This document shows, in pieces, positions 11,501 through 22,507 of a stretch of DNA of 64,000 nucleotides (position 1 is the first letter of the stretch; each line of letters begins with the position of its first letter). The notes beneath the pieces were generated by a model. The model did not search any database. It was not told the DNA's origin and saw nothing but the letters and a program-made list of their open reading frames with translations. Origin of the DNA: Desmodesmus armatus (taxonomy: Eukaryota > Chlorophyta > Chlorophyceae > Sphaeropleales > Scenedesmaceae); NCBI GenBank assembly GCA_007449985.2, contig VIIQ02000089.1, forward strand, positions 62,001 to 126,000. The letters run 5' to 3'. The position numbers and the translations under genes are program-made.

Positions 11501-14500
11501 CTTTCGGGGTTTAGGGTTGTTCTGGTCGAGGAGTGGTGCTGGGGCTAAGTAGGATTGAAGAGCAGTTCCGATACAACCCCCCGCAGATTGTGATGCTACA
11601 GTCCACAGTTCGCCCAGTTCACTTCATTGGTGCCGGAGCACATCGATCCATCCTTGTCGGGCGATTTCAGCGACATGGCGGATTCATCCATGCATGATGA
11701 GGGAATGGGAACACATAACTAGGTTAATGCAGACGACGTTGAGGGAGCTCGCCAAGCAGACTCAGAGGCCACAGGACGATCGCATGGAGGACGGTTGTGC
11801 TGACGCGGACAGGGATGACAGGAGTGGGGCCCTATGTGATCGCTTCATTGATCAGTTCCTACGCCTTTCGCATGAGGATCACATGCTTTTTTCAATGCAT
11901 TTACCTGTCCCCCATCGGCGATGAGCCTGCACACGCACCCGGCCCCCCTCAGCCCTCGATCCCTCCCATGCAGCAGCCGGTCGCGCCCATGCAGCGCCCC
12001 GCAAAGCGCGCAATCCCACCCACGGAGCCTTAGTTTGACTGCAGCATCAACTGGACACTCTATCGCGTCCGCATGCAGCAGTGCTCACAGTTTGCACTAC
12101 ACCGCCCGAGCAGTAGGCGCTGCGCGCATTTGCCATTACCCCAAAACGACATTGCATGCTGCAGCTGGGAGGTGCTTGTAACCTTTTCTGCCTCATATTG
12201 AACCTTCTTTGTTGGCGTTCCCATACATGCAGACTCTTTCAAGCAGTGGGCAGTGGGACACTTGAGTGGCTCTTACATGTGGCGAGCACGTGGCAGCTGT
12301 TCTTGCGCGGTTGCATACTGTACAGGCACCATGGTGGCCACCTAACATGCAGCAGGCTTGACCCGTGGTGGCAGAACAGGTGCCAGACTAAACCACCAGC
12401 ATCTATCCCCCCCCCCCCCCCGCAACAACACTGCACATGCATGGCCTGTGCGTGCTGTTACCCCACACATTTTTATTTTTGTCATGGGAGCCTTGTTTTT
12501 GGTTTTTATGTCGACAACAAACAGCACAGAATTTTATTTTTATTTTCCGTCTCTCAATGAGGCCCTTAAATATAATATATGCCCTCAGATGATGAGTCAT
12601 GTCAATGCAGCACAACACCTTTCCCGGAAGACCACTCAACCTCATTGCCCATTCAAAGCTCATGCCTGACTCATGCCAGCACATGCATGATTGACTACCT
12701 ATTCAAAGTGCACAGGCCATGAAGTTCAACGCTACAGCGGGTGTTGCTGGGCAGCAAAAGGTATCAGGGGCGCTCACCTTGAGCTGCATGACCTTGTCAT
12801 TGGACAGGAGCAGCACACCAGACTGAGCCCTGCCTCCATGCAAATCCTGCGCAACCAGCTGCTGCTGTTGCTGCGTGCTTTGCTGCTGCTTCAACAGCTG
12901 TCTGAGCGCACACTGCACAATTCGGTCATCTCCGACAAGGGAGTTGGCCGGCACGCCAAAGTCAAAGTCGTGCGCTGCTGGGCAAAACTCCTGCATGGGG
13001 AGGGACGCATGCAGGACAGCGCTGACGTGCTTGGCAGGATGACAAGTCCTAAGAAGCTGTCATGCAAGTGGAGGGCTGTGCGTGGCAACCAACCGACGAG
13101 CACAAGGAGACGGATGAGGCATGCAGCATATGAGCGCAAGCGGCAACAGAGTGAAGACATCCCAGTTCCACAGCCCTGATGACTGCACTACCGAAGTGCC
13201 CCGGCCACCATAATGGCACCACTTATATGGCACAGGGGTGCAAGGCCAACCCTCATGGCATGATCCTGCTGCAAATGCTTGCCTGGCTCTCGCCCCGTTC
13301 TCACGCGTGATTCATACCGCAGGCAGGTCACGCACTAACAACCCGCAATCAACACGCCGCAAGGACAAAAAGCCGATACAGCTGGTGCTGGCTCACGCAG
13401 CCGCTTCAGAGGCATGTGGTCCCGCACCTGCAGGCTCTGCACCGAGAACATGCTGCATCTGCTGCCACCGCCTTGCGTGTGTGTGACCAGCTCCAGGCGC
13501 AGTGCCTCCACTGCTGACTTAGCCGAGTTGGCCACACTGCCAGCCCCTGCCCAGCACCATTGCAGTTTAGAGCAGCCATGTCAGTGTCATGACTGTTGTA
13601 CCTGGAGTATATGTGGAGGCTGACCGCACAGCAGCCATGACAAACGTGACGTGCACAACAACCCTAGCTAGCTGGCATGCACCATGCAAGCGATGCCGCT
13701 GTTTGCCACAGATGTGAGAGATGCAGGACCAACCTGCACAGCAAGCATACTGATCAGCACACACTCACTCAGCTTGAGCTTATCCAACTCCACCAGGACG
13801 GTCCAGGGCACCACCACCTGCACCTGCACTGCTGCTTGGCCCCTGCTGTCGGCGCAGCTGCTGCCATGCACCTGCTGCTGCTGCGGCGCCAGGTGCGGCT
13901 TGAGGGCACCACCGTGCTGCTGCTGCATGAGCTGCAGCGTGTGCAGGAAGCGCAGCAGCTTGTTGTCAAGCAGAACATTTGTGTCCAGCACAAAGACGAG
14001 CGCGGCCTCGTGTGGGCTGCCTGCAGCCGCTGCATCCGTACACGTCCCTGCCGTTGAGCGTCCTCCTGCAGCCAGCATGGCTAGGTCAACAGCACTGTAC
14101 CCTGCAGGACTGGCGGCTTGTGCTGCTGCCGCTGCACCAGGCGCTTGCACCGCTGCAGCACCAGGTGCATGTGCTGCTGCAGGAGGTTCTGCGTGCCCGC
14201 CAGGGCTGCCTGGCAGTGATGCTGTCGCCTCCCAGTCCATCTCTATCGCCTTGCTGAGCTCATTGAGGTACTGCTCACCCCTCAGCTGAGAGAGAGCTTC
14301 AAGCACCGCCTCCTCAGTGACGCCCTCCATCACTGCATCCACCCACTGCTGGTCCTGCTGCTTGTGTACTGCGCTGTGCACGCTGTTGAGGCTGGCGTGC
14401 TGCTCCTCAGGAGCAACAGGCTGTTGCTGTTGTTTCTGCTTCTGCTCCTTTTCCTGCCGCTGCCTGGCGAGTGTGGCTGCTTCGAGGGCTTTAACCTTCT

Positions 14501-15155
14501 TCCTCCACTCAGAGGATGAGCCCGAGCGACCACCATATCCATAGTCACCGTCACTGTCATCTTCACTGCCAGCACCCCCAGTCGCTGGCTGCCCTGGGCG
14601 TGTGGCAGGCTGCGCCGCGCTGCGCCTGGGCCCTGGGGAGGCCTCCAAGGACGGCTGCGGGGCCTGCTGCTGATGCGCGCTGCTGTTATTGCTGTTGCGC
14701 TGCATGGGGGCTTGTGCTGGGCCGCTGGGCTGCAGGGCAGTGCCTGGCTGCAGGACAGCCAGCCTAGGCGAGGGCGCATGGTCCTGCAGGGGCAGTGCTG
14801 GCGTGGCCGGCAAGCCTGCCAGCTGCAGGACAAGCCACAAGGGCAGCCAGATGCCACTGGGTGCATGGCATATGAGCTGGTCGTGCTGGCACACCCGGCT
14901 GCTGCTGAACTGCTGCAGGTGGCTGGCACTGAAGGGGCCCATGTGCAGGCCACATTGTGGGCCCAAGTACCACCAATGCAGCACGCCCGCGCTGCAGTCT
15001 GGGCCTGCTGCATGCTGCCAATAGCTCACGCACTGCTGCAGCAGTGTGTAGGCCAGGTGCTGCAGCTGGCTGAAAGTGCCGGACGCAGCCAGCCTGTAGC
15101 CATATGTGGCCTGTAGCTGTAGGTGGCATGTGACTCTGGCAGGACCTGCAGTCAT
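8535..15155 (-). CDS. SWT1-like GYF-PIN RNA endonuclease, multi-exon
   Basis: Homologue of the SWT1 nuclear RNA-quality-control endonuclease family. Exon 1 (15155-13769) encodes a GYF-like domain at about residues 59-112 (HWWYLGPQ, MGPFSASHL), a disordered Q/A-rich linker, then the start of a PIN domain at about residue 387 (FVLDTNVLLDN, VVVPWTVLVELDKLK). Exon 2 (13546-13428) gives SVANSAKSAVEALRLEL. Exon 3 (12990-12778) gives GDDRIVQCALRQ and GVLLLSNDKVMQLK, which supply the remaining acidic PIN residues. Exon 4 starts at 10908 (ARANDMPVASLHL). Phases agree across exons 1-4. A later exon ending at 10233 carries VVLLHRPPWSDLQLVEVLLH plus HW, matching the conserved PPW...HW block of the SWT1 C-terminal region. 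Frames near 9517-9390 and 9335-8535 give a helical, A/Q-rich C-terminus, but the joins between 10.8 and 9.3 kb are unresolved. Start chosen as the first ATG before the GYF segment; an extra upstream exon is possible. Confidence 0.82.
10934..12777. other. Large intron of the SWT1-like gene
   Basis: This lies between exon 3 (donor after 12778) and exon 4 (acceptor before 10908). Near 10920-10960 the unit CAGTCATA is repeated several times. A weak plus-strand frame at 11694-11924 (DRFIDQFLRLSHEDH) may be an old coding fragment, but I cannot place it in a family. A C run lies near 12410-12421. Confidence 0.5.
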
Positions 15156-15186
15156 GAGGTGCAGTCAAATGCTGCTGGCGCCTCAC

Positions 15187-15992
15187 TTATTAATTCTGTA
15201 CAGCCTAAGAAAGACCACTTGGGTGTACACCCACCGATAGTGTGCCGCCATGCTCAAGAACGAGGCTCCCACCAGCAGAGGCAGAAGACAGCGCTGCTGC
15301 TGTCTCGACTGGCACCCACACACTGCAATCCTGCAGTACAGCCAGTTTATCGAAGTCACTACGTTTATAATTTACTTTTACATGTGTATCGCTCCACTAG
15401 ATGTTAATCCATCGTGTGAAAGAGACCTTGATGCTCAGCATTGCTGTTCACTGACAGGTTGTGGGGCACACCCCCAAAAACCTAGAATGTGGCCACTGTA
15501 TCATAACTGTATTGACTGCTACAATCCTTGGGAATTCAACCTTTGAGTGGCCTGTATGTACCACACGTACATACAGATCAGGGTCAGATCAGAATTGTGC
15601 CGAAAGCTGATGCTGGATTGCAAAGTTAGCGGGCTCAACAGTTCGATGCCTGTGCATATGATAACAAGCTTCCGCTCAACACGTCCTGACCGGGTCTCAT
15701 AGTTCTTCAGCTTTTTCACCAGATCTGGTGAGACCAGACACAACTGGAGCGTGCACATGCATGTCAGGACAGGGAGACGGGAGGTTTTGAGATCTGCGGC
15801 GATGCAGGTGTAGATGCTGATGGCACTTGAGCTGTCCAGCCTGTGCATGTGAGCCCATGGCAGGATGCAAATTTGCACTAGCAGAGTGATGAGCAACACA
15901 GCGGCTGCTGCTTGTCTGGTACTACAAAGGCTGTACACACAAAGGCTTTGTTCCTGGGATATAGCGGGCCCGACAATCATGCCTTACAAGTA
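15187..15992. other. Intergenic, nothing recognised
   Basis: Upstream of the SWT1-like gene and before the 6-kb repeat. There is a minus-strand frame at 15980-15519, but it lacks any recognisable motif. Confidence 0.35.
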
Positions 15993-18900
15993 GACCCATT
16001 GCGCATATTCACAGTGTGTTGCAAGCACCGCAACTAGGACCATGCCCGCTGTCATCACTTCTCTGGACTGCCTCGCTCAACACAAGCAACAACAACAGTA
16101 CTGCGTGTCGCGAAGTGCACACATGCTCAGCCGAAAACCTACCACGGCTGGTCGGCCCCTTGCCGTTGGCCACATGACTGCACTGAAACCCCGTGGTTGA
16201 CTGGAGACCCACAGCCGCAACCCAAAACACAGTACACGTCACCAGTGCTCCTTGTATCACACTGTCGTGCTGGTGCAGTGGTACTGCGTGACACAGCACC
16301 TTCAACATCACACCAGGCATGCAGTACACCAGGCATGCAGTGCAAACCATCTCCACCACCACGGCAAGACTGCCATCTTGCCTGCATCCTCCTCTTTTGC
16401 AAGGACACAGATCCCAGATCACACGACACCAACAATGCACCACAGGATGATGACCCACTTGCCTGCCTCCTCTTCTTCCAACGTGAACCCAGACCACACC
16501 ACACCGAAAGCGCCACACAGCCTGGTCCGTCTGCCTGATCATGGACCTGACCCATCCACGATCCGTCACAACCACCCCAAGGACACTGCATTGACCTGCC
16601 ATCGCACACAGCATCCAGCCATGCATACAACACACAGCTCTGGTGCAACCAAGGCAGGCAAAAGCTCCAACAGAGAGGCTGCCACCAGTAACAGAGCAGT
16701 AACAGAGGTGTGCTGACGTGCAGGGCGACAACCCCTCCACACAGCCTGCATAACCAGGGCCCTATGTGGAAAAAGGGTTTACACGGCACACCAACTGGAT
16801 GCCAGCGCACCATAGTGCCACCAGTCTGGACCCCAAGCAATACTGAAGTTTCCGAGCCGCTTGAGCAGGCTGAACACACACACAAAATGTGCTCCATACC
16901 CAAGCTGAATGCAAAGTGCACACGCTGGGTTCTCCACGGACCCCCAATCCGCGAGCAATGGCCACATCACACAGTGCAAGACCCTTGTAGGTTACAGACA
17001 AGCAGCCATGCCGAGCACCACCGCCACCTGCAACATGCAGGCAGCCCAACATGCTGAAAGCATGTGCCGCCGGCTGAATTCATATGCACCTTACATTACA
17101 GGGTGCCTCGTCTGTCTGACAAACAACCTACAGTGCCAAGAGCCTGGCAGCTAACCAGACAGACAACCTCATGAGGCATAGGGGCTCAGCACCACAGCCA
17201 ACAAGGTACAGGCCGCGGAAATGAGCACGTCAAAACCCTGGCAGGAACAATGAGACTAAGCACTATGATAGATGCGGCACTGCCATACCCAAGTGGACAG
17301 AGCAGACGGAGTGATACCCGCAACACCACTCCTCACCCCACAAACTGCCCAGCCTGTGCGCAAAAGTTCAGCCATGACCAAGTCTGTCGCCAACCGCAGA
17401 GCGCAGCAGCCAACTGGCAGTACATGCAATTTCAGCAAAAGCCACCAGCTAATGTGCCCCAGCTCATACTTGGGCAGGCCAGCTAGCGAGCACAGCAGTG
17501 ATGCACGGCGTGGCACCTGAGGTGCTCAAAACCTGTATGATAGCAAAACCTCCGCATAGACCTGCTGGTGCAAGCTAAGCTAGCAAGCACAGCAGTGACG
17601 CACGGTCGGTCAGCGTGTGGCACCTGAGGTGCTCAAAGCCCGTCACGGTGTGGCAACTGAGGTGCGCAAGACCCGTGTGACAAAGTACATCTGCATGAAT
17701 CTGCTGGTGCACCTCTGAGCCATGGTGGTGTCTCCACAAGTTCACATGGACTGCCTGGCAACGAGCTGGTAGGGCCCCAGCACAGTACTGTGCCACACCC
17801 CCCACGGACACAAGGCGCACGCAAGGCCACACAAGCAGTACACAAGACACAAAGCACTGCGCTGATGAGCAGCTAGGAATGCTGCTGAGAGTTTTACTTA
17901 GCGCGAGGCTCGCAGCAAGATCGCGCCACACATGTCAGCAAGCAAAACTGCAAGCCGGCCTGTGCAGCCTGCCATAAACTGGAGGCCGGCCTGTGCAGCC
18001 TGCCAACGTTGGCTATTGCATTGCAGCATGCCTGTGTCAGCAACAGGCAGCTTGCCAGCCAAACACATACAAGAGGCGGCATGCGCTTGCCCCCGCAACA
18101 GCATGCACGAAGGTGACATGTACTGAGTTGACCCCCTGAGTTGACCGCCTGTACACACCCGAAGCGTTACATGCAAGCGGTGCATGCAAGTAACCCTGCT
18201 GGGCTGTGCCTCATGCTCCACACAGGCACCACTCACAACAGCTGGCGATGCCACAGCAAAACTCAACACAAGATCTCTGTGTGTTGTTCGACTCCCCCAA
18301 ATCGTGCAGAAGTGGCCAGCAACGTTAGTAGGCCTTGAAAAACCGACCCCACACATCAGCAGTGGGGCATGGGAGTGCAAGTACACAGACACCACCATAT
18401 GCACTCAACACAGCCAACACAAGGATAGCCAATCACCTACGACCAGATGCCACGGGTGACCGTTTACTGTGATACTGTGGCATTTCAATTGCTGGTAAGC
18501 CAGTGATCACTGATGCGTTATACATGCGCCCATGAGCCACCCCAGTCAATTCCATGCTGCACACTCAGAGTCGCCTGTCACACTCCTGTGACACACATAA
18601 ACACTGACACACATGAACACACTCATGTGTTCAACACCCGCAAAGAAGAGCACACCAACTTCCGTGCGCTTCTGCCAGTGTTTTCCTGCACTTGAGTACT
18701 AGTAGTACGTAGTGCTAGCATGACCAACCGTAGTGCGATATTGGATGGGAAGCCCACCACCTGTGAAATGTATACATGCAGCCATGAAGCCCCCAGTTAC
18801 CGCAGCGCGGTGATTACCGTGAATCAACTCAATAGGCGGGAGGCAGGGTCGCCCTCACATTCTGCTCTGAAACATGTCAAATGAGCCGATCTAAAACTGC

Positions 18901-21900
18901 ACCATACCGTGGTGCATAGTATGCAAGCAACTCCCCAGGCACGACCTTGTGTCAAGGCACCTTTCAAAGCATGACGAGTAACAGCATGCCTTACTCAAAT
19001 GTTGAGCAGGCAAGCTGGCTGCCAGGGTGCACATGACTGCAAGCCATGGCCATATCAAAAGAATACACAGCCCAATGCCCCATTGATGATGAAGCCCGAC
19101 CCAGAATGCACAGCCACATGCAGCAGTTGACTCACATTGAGCCACGTGTTCCAGCAACCCACAGCTGCTGCACATCTTCAAGACATGCCAGCAAAGAACC
19201 AAGGGTGCACACGGTGTGTTGAAGCCCAGAGCAACATCTTGCATCACAAGGGCACATGCCAGGCTGGAGGCTTGCAAGAGCAGGGCCAGCATCCACAATA
19301 CCCACATCATAGCACTACGCCTGGTAAAATCTGCAGTCAACATGCAGGAGCAGGCCGTTCCAGCAGGTAACCCTGCCCCCCAGGCTGCAGATGACTGCAT
19401 GCCAAGACCACCCGCCGGTGATACAAGTATGCACAGCGTGACGCCCTAGCGAAGCACAAAACCAAGACGGTGCAGCCACATGCAGCTGCTGACCATGGTG
19501 CAAGATAACTCTGTCAGAGCAAACAAGCATGCAGTAGGAAAAAGCAGGAAGGTGTGCATACCATGCCTGAGCGTCTCACGGACGTTAGTGGACAAGGGCC
19601 AGACATCAACACAGCAAGCGCCAGAACCTTCCAAACCCCACTGGATGTCACAGAAAGCAACAACCCCTACATGCATGCGCGCACTGCGCGCACCAAGAAC
19701 AGACAAGCCTAGCAACCGGAGACAGCTCCTGAGAGCCACGCAGAGCACCTGAGACCAACCACATCCACAGGTGCAAAGCACTGTGTTGACTGACATGTAG
19801 GCCACGCGTTTTGAGACAGGCACAAACACACGCAAGCTGTGCTGCAGTCTGCACATGGCTTTGTAGGTGAGGCTCCCAGGAGCAGCACAGCGCTGCAGAA
19901 CACGTGCTGGCCATGTGCAGGCCAGAAAACACATGCTTGATGTAACTCATGTGTTTAACATCATGCACTCAGATAACTCTGTCAGAGCAAACAAGCATGC
20001 AGTAGGAAAAGCAGGAGGTGTGCATACCATGCCTGCGCGTCTCACGGACGTCAGTAGACCAGTGCCAGACATCAACACAGCAAGCGCCAGAACACTCCCA
20101 ATCCCAACTGGATGTCACAGAAAGCAACCCATACATGCATGCGCACACTGCGCGCACCAAGAACAGACAAGCCTAGCCAACCGGAGAGAGCTCCTAAGAG
20201 CAACGCAGTGCACCTGAGAGCTCCTAAGAATCATAAAGTGCACCTGAGGGCCACAACTACCAGTCAACACCACCAATCAATACCAGCGTGCTTGATGCTG
20301 CACAGACCACCTGAGCATGGCTGCACCACGCCCATGCAGGGTGCTGTGTTGGGTGCACCAAGCACATCAAGCAACCCGCAAGGCTCAAAGCACTCATGAC
20401 ACCTGACTTTGCAGCTCAACATCAGGCCTGGCAAGTGCTGACCAACACTGGCAAACAGACATACAGAACGGCACCCCAAGCACGTGAATTGATGCGTAGG
20501 GCAGGGCCTTGCAGAACGAAAAGAAACAGCAGCAGACACCTTTCCACCAACACCCAACACCACCCTGCTGCACCACTGGCACAGGACACAGTGGGTGGGC
20601 AGCACGCTGGCTACTGACTGACAAATCTGCACACAGCTGGCCATTGCACTACACTGCACCAACCCAGCAGCTCTACTGCTGCTGCTGTGCCATCGCTCCC
20701 TTCACTCCATATCGACATTGTCGCCGTCAACCATGACCACGTCGTCGCCATCCATCATTACGTCCTGGAGGCCGTGCACCACAACGGTCTCGTCCTCGTC
20801 CTCCTGCACCTCCTGTGCTTCAGCATTGAGGGCAGGCACAGCAGCAGCCGCGCCGACAGGCAGCACAGCCTGCTGCGCAGGGCCCTGCTGCAGCGGCCAG
20901 TCCACATGCTCTTCCTCACCATTGAGGGCCAGCTGCTGCTGCTGCCATGCAGCAAACTGCTGAGCAGCCACTGCTGCCGCTGCTGCTGCTGCCGCCTCCT
21001 CTGCGGACCTGACATGATCCTCAACATGATGTACTGCTATCCAGAAGAGGTCTGGGAACCGTAAAATCACTCTCCGCACACCCCGCAGCACAGCACTGGC
21101 GATACCAGAATGACCACCAGGGATTGCGTGGGGTGCGTCCTGGTCGTCAAGGGCAAAGTACCGCAGCAGCGTGACACCCTGGGTAATGGCTTCGTGTGCT
21201 TTAGAGCTGGTGTGGTACCTGTTGGCAGCACAGACAAGCACACGCAGACAGTGCGTACCGGTAAGCCAAAGCATCACTACAGCTGGACCAAACACTGTTG
21301 CAACAGCCAAGGCACCGGTTTGAAGACGGGGGCGAGTAGGGACATGTCCCCGCTGTCATGATGGTGTGAAAGTTGTGAAAGGAGCGAATAGACGCAATGC
21401 CCGGATCATCCCGGCATGAGGCAGAGGAGGAGGACCTCCCATCACTCTGCAGACGCAACCATTTTCCTGCCAACTGCAAGGTAGGGCAACTGGCCCTCGT
21501 CAGGGGTTTGCATTGACCCACAATATCTGTTAGAAGCGGGAGGCACATCTCGGCAGTGCCCTGTGCGGTAGTCTAAGCTGTGAACCCAAAATTTGTCGTC
21601 TTGCAGGACTGCAATGCAGACTCCCATCCCAAATCTCCCCACCTGCCAAGGTCGACTGCGACTTTGAAACACAAGAGCCCTCGGTACTTCTTGTGGCCTC
21701 GGCGGTTGGGCTCGTGTCTCACAGCACCCCAGCACTGCAGCACCATGTCGAAATGACTTTAACTAGCTTGCTATGGTTCAGTTGAGGTGGCGTGAAGGCC
21801 GATGTGCGTCTGCAGCTCAAGCTGACCGCTGATCTCGTTGCAAGGGTGCTGAGGACGATGAACAGCAAGAGTGAACAGAGCGTTGCTAAACCGACTCAGC

Positions 21901-22081
21901 ATGTGTTGGCAGACGCCCCGAGGCCAGAGCTAGAACCATTGAACCCTGGTCAACCCTGTGCAATTTTGAATGGAGCGCATCAGATGTAGGCTGAAAGAGC
22001 ATCCATTGTAACATCTTCGACCCCAGCTGTAATTTCAGTGTTTGCTTGTGCGCCAGAGCGTGCCCTGTTGTTTGGCGCCAA
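15993..22081. repeat. 6-kb duplicated segment, copy A
   Basis: This aligns in the same orientation with 36773-43251. Homology starts at GACCCATTGCGCAT (15993; GACCCATCGCGCAT in copy B). It ends near GTTTGGCGCCAA (22081; GTTTGGTGCCAA in copy B). In between, blocks keep the same order with many substitutions and indels. Examples are the 16.1-kb CTCAGCCG block, the 17.3-17.5-kb CTCATACTTGGGCAGGCC block and the 20.7-kb ATCGACATTGTCGCC block. The copies differ in length (6.09 against 6.48 kb), so the duplication is not recent. Copy A has an internal tandem duplication of about 470 bp (19502 and 19972, block AACTCTGTCAGAGCAAACAAG). No clear terminal inverted repeats or LTRs were seen. Confidence 0.9.
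20702..21735 (-). CDS. Repeat-borne acidic-tail protein, copy A
   Basis: I do not recognise the family. The last exon (about 21220-20702) encodes RYFALDDQDAPHAIP, VLRGVRRVILRFPDLFWI, an alanine/glutamine-rich helix, then an acidic tail ending DGDNVDME. Copy B at 42336-41767 keeps this frame throughout, with in-frame indels only. Upstream exons on the same strand include QCWGAVRHEPNRRGHKKYRG (near 21735) and VGQCKPLTRASCPT. At the VGQCKPL exon most differences between copies are silent in this frame but change residues in the alternative frame, which supports real coding. A donor AG|GTGGGG after the KKYR exon is kept in both copies. Because it sits inside a repeated segment, it may belong to an unclassified mobile element. 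Exon joins are not fully resolved. Confidence 0.55.
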
Positions 22082-22507
22082 TGTTGTACTTGCTGCAGCC
22101 AACCGCCGCACCCGCTGCTGCACACTGCTTGATCTTCACACAGTGCTGACTGTCGGCCCCTTGGACTGCTTCTCAGCCGAGCTGTCGCCACCAATCATCA
22201 CTGTCGACTGCAGTCACTGAGTGCCGCCGCACTCACTGTTGCACACTGCTCGGTGAGCAGACAGCGTTTATCATCGGCCCCTCAGACTGCTGCTCAGCTG
22301 AGCTGTCGCCGCCCAGCAGCACTGTGGGTTACAAGCGCTGCTGCACGCACTGCTGCCAATCACCTCGACTGCCAGAGTGTCACAAGTGCTAACCGACTGT
22401 CCTTGAGACTGCTGCTGTGCTGAGCTGCCCCCTGCTAGCCCCAGACTGAGGCGTTGAAGCCTGGCTGCTGCGACCCACTGCTGCCACTCTGCTGTAAAGC
22501 ACCTTCT
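22082..22507. repeat. Diverged short repeats
   Basis: The block CTCAGCYGAGCTGYCGCC recurs about every 100-250 bp from 22170 to 22560, mixed with CACTGCTG and GACTGCTGCT. These look like decayed copies of the 3' end of the neighbouring minus-strand gene. Confidence 0.55.

Noticed and set aside
11694..11924. Plus-strand frame DRFIDQFLRLSHEDH
   Set aside because: Short, broken downstream by a frame change, and inside an intron of the opposite-strand gene; kept only as a note.
16009..16921. Two overlapping long minus-strand frames (243 and 260 codons) in repeat copy A
   Set aside because: Copy B does not keep either frame open, so they are probably chance.
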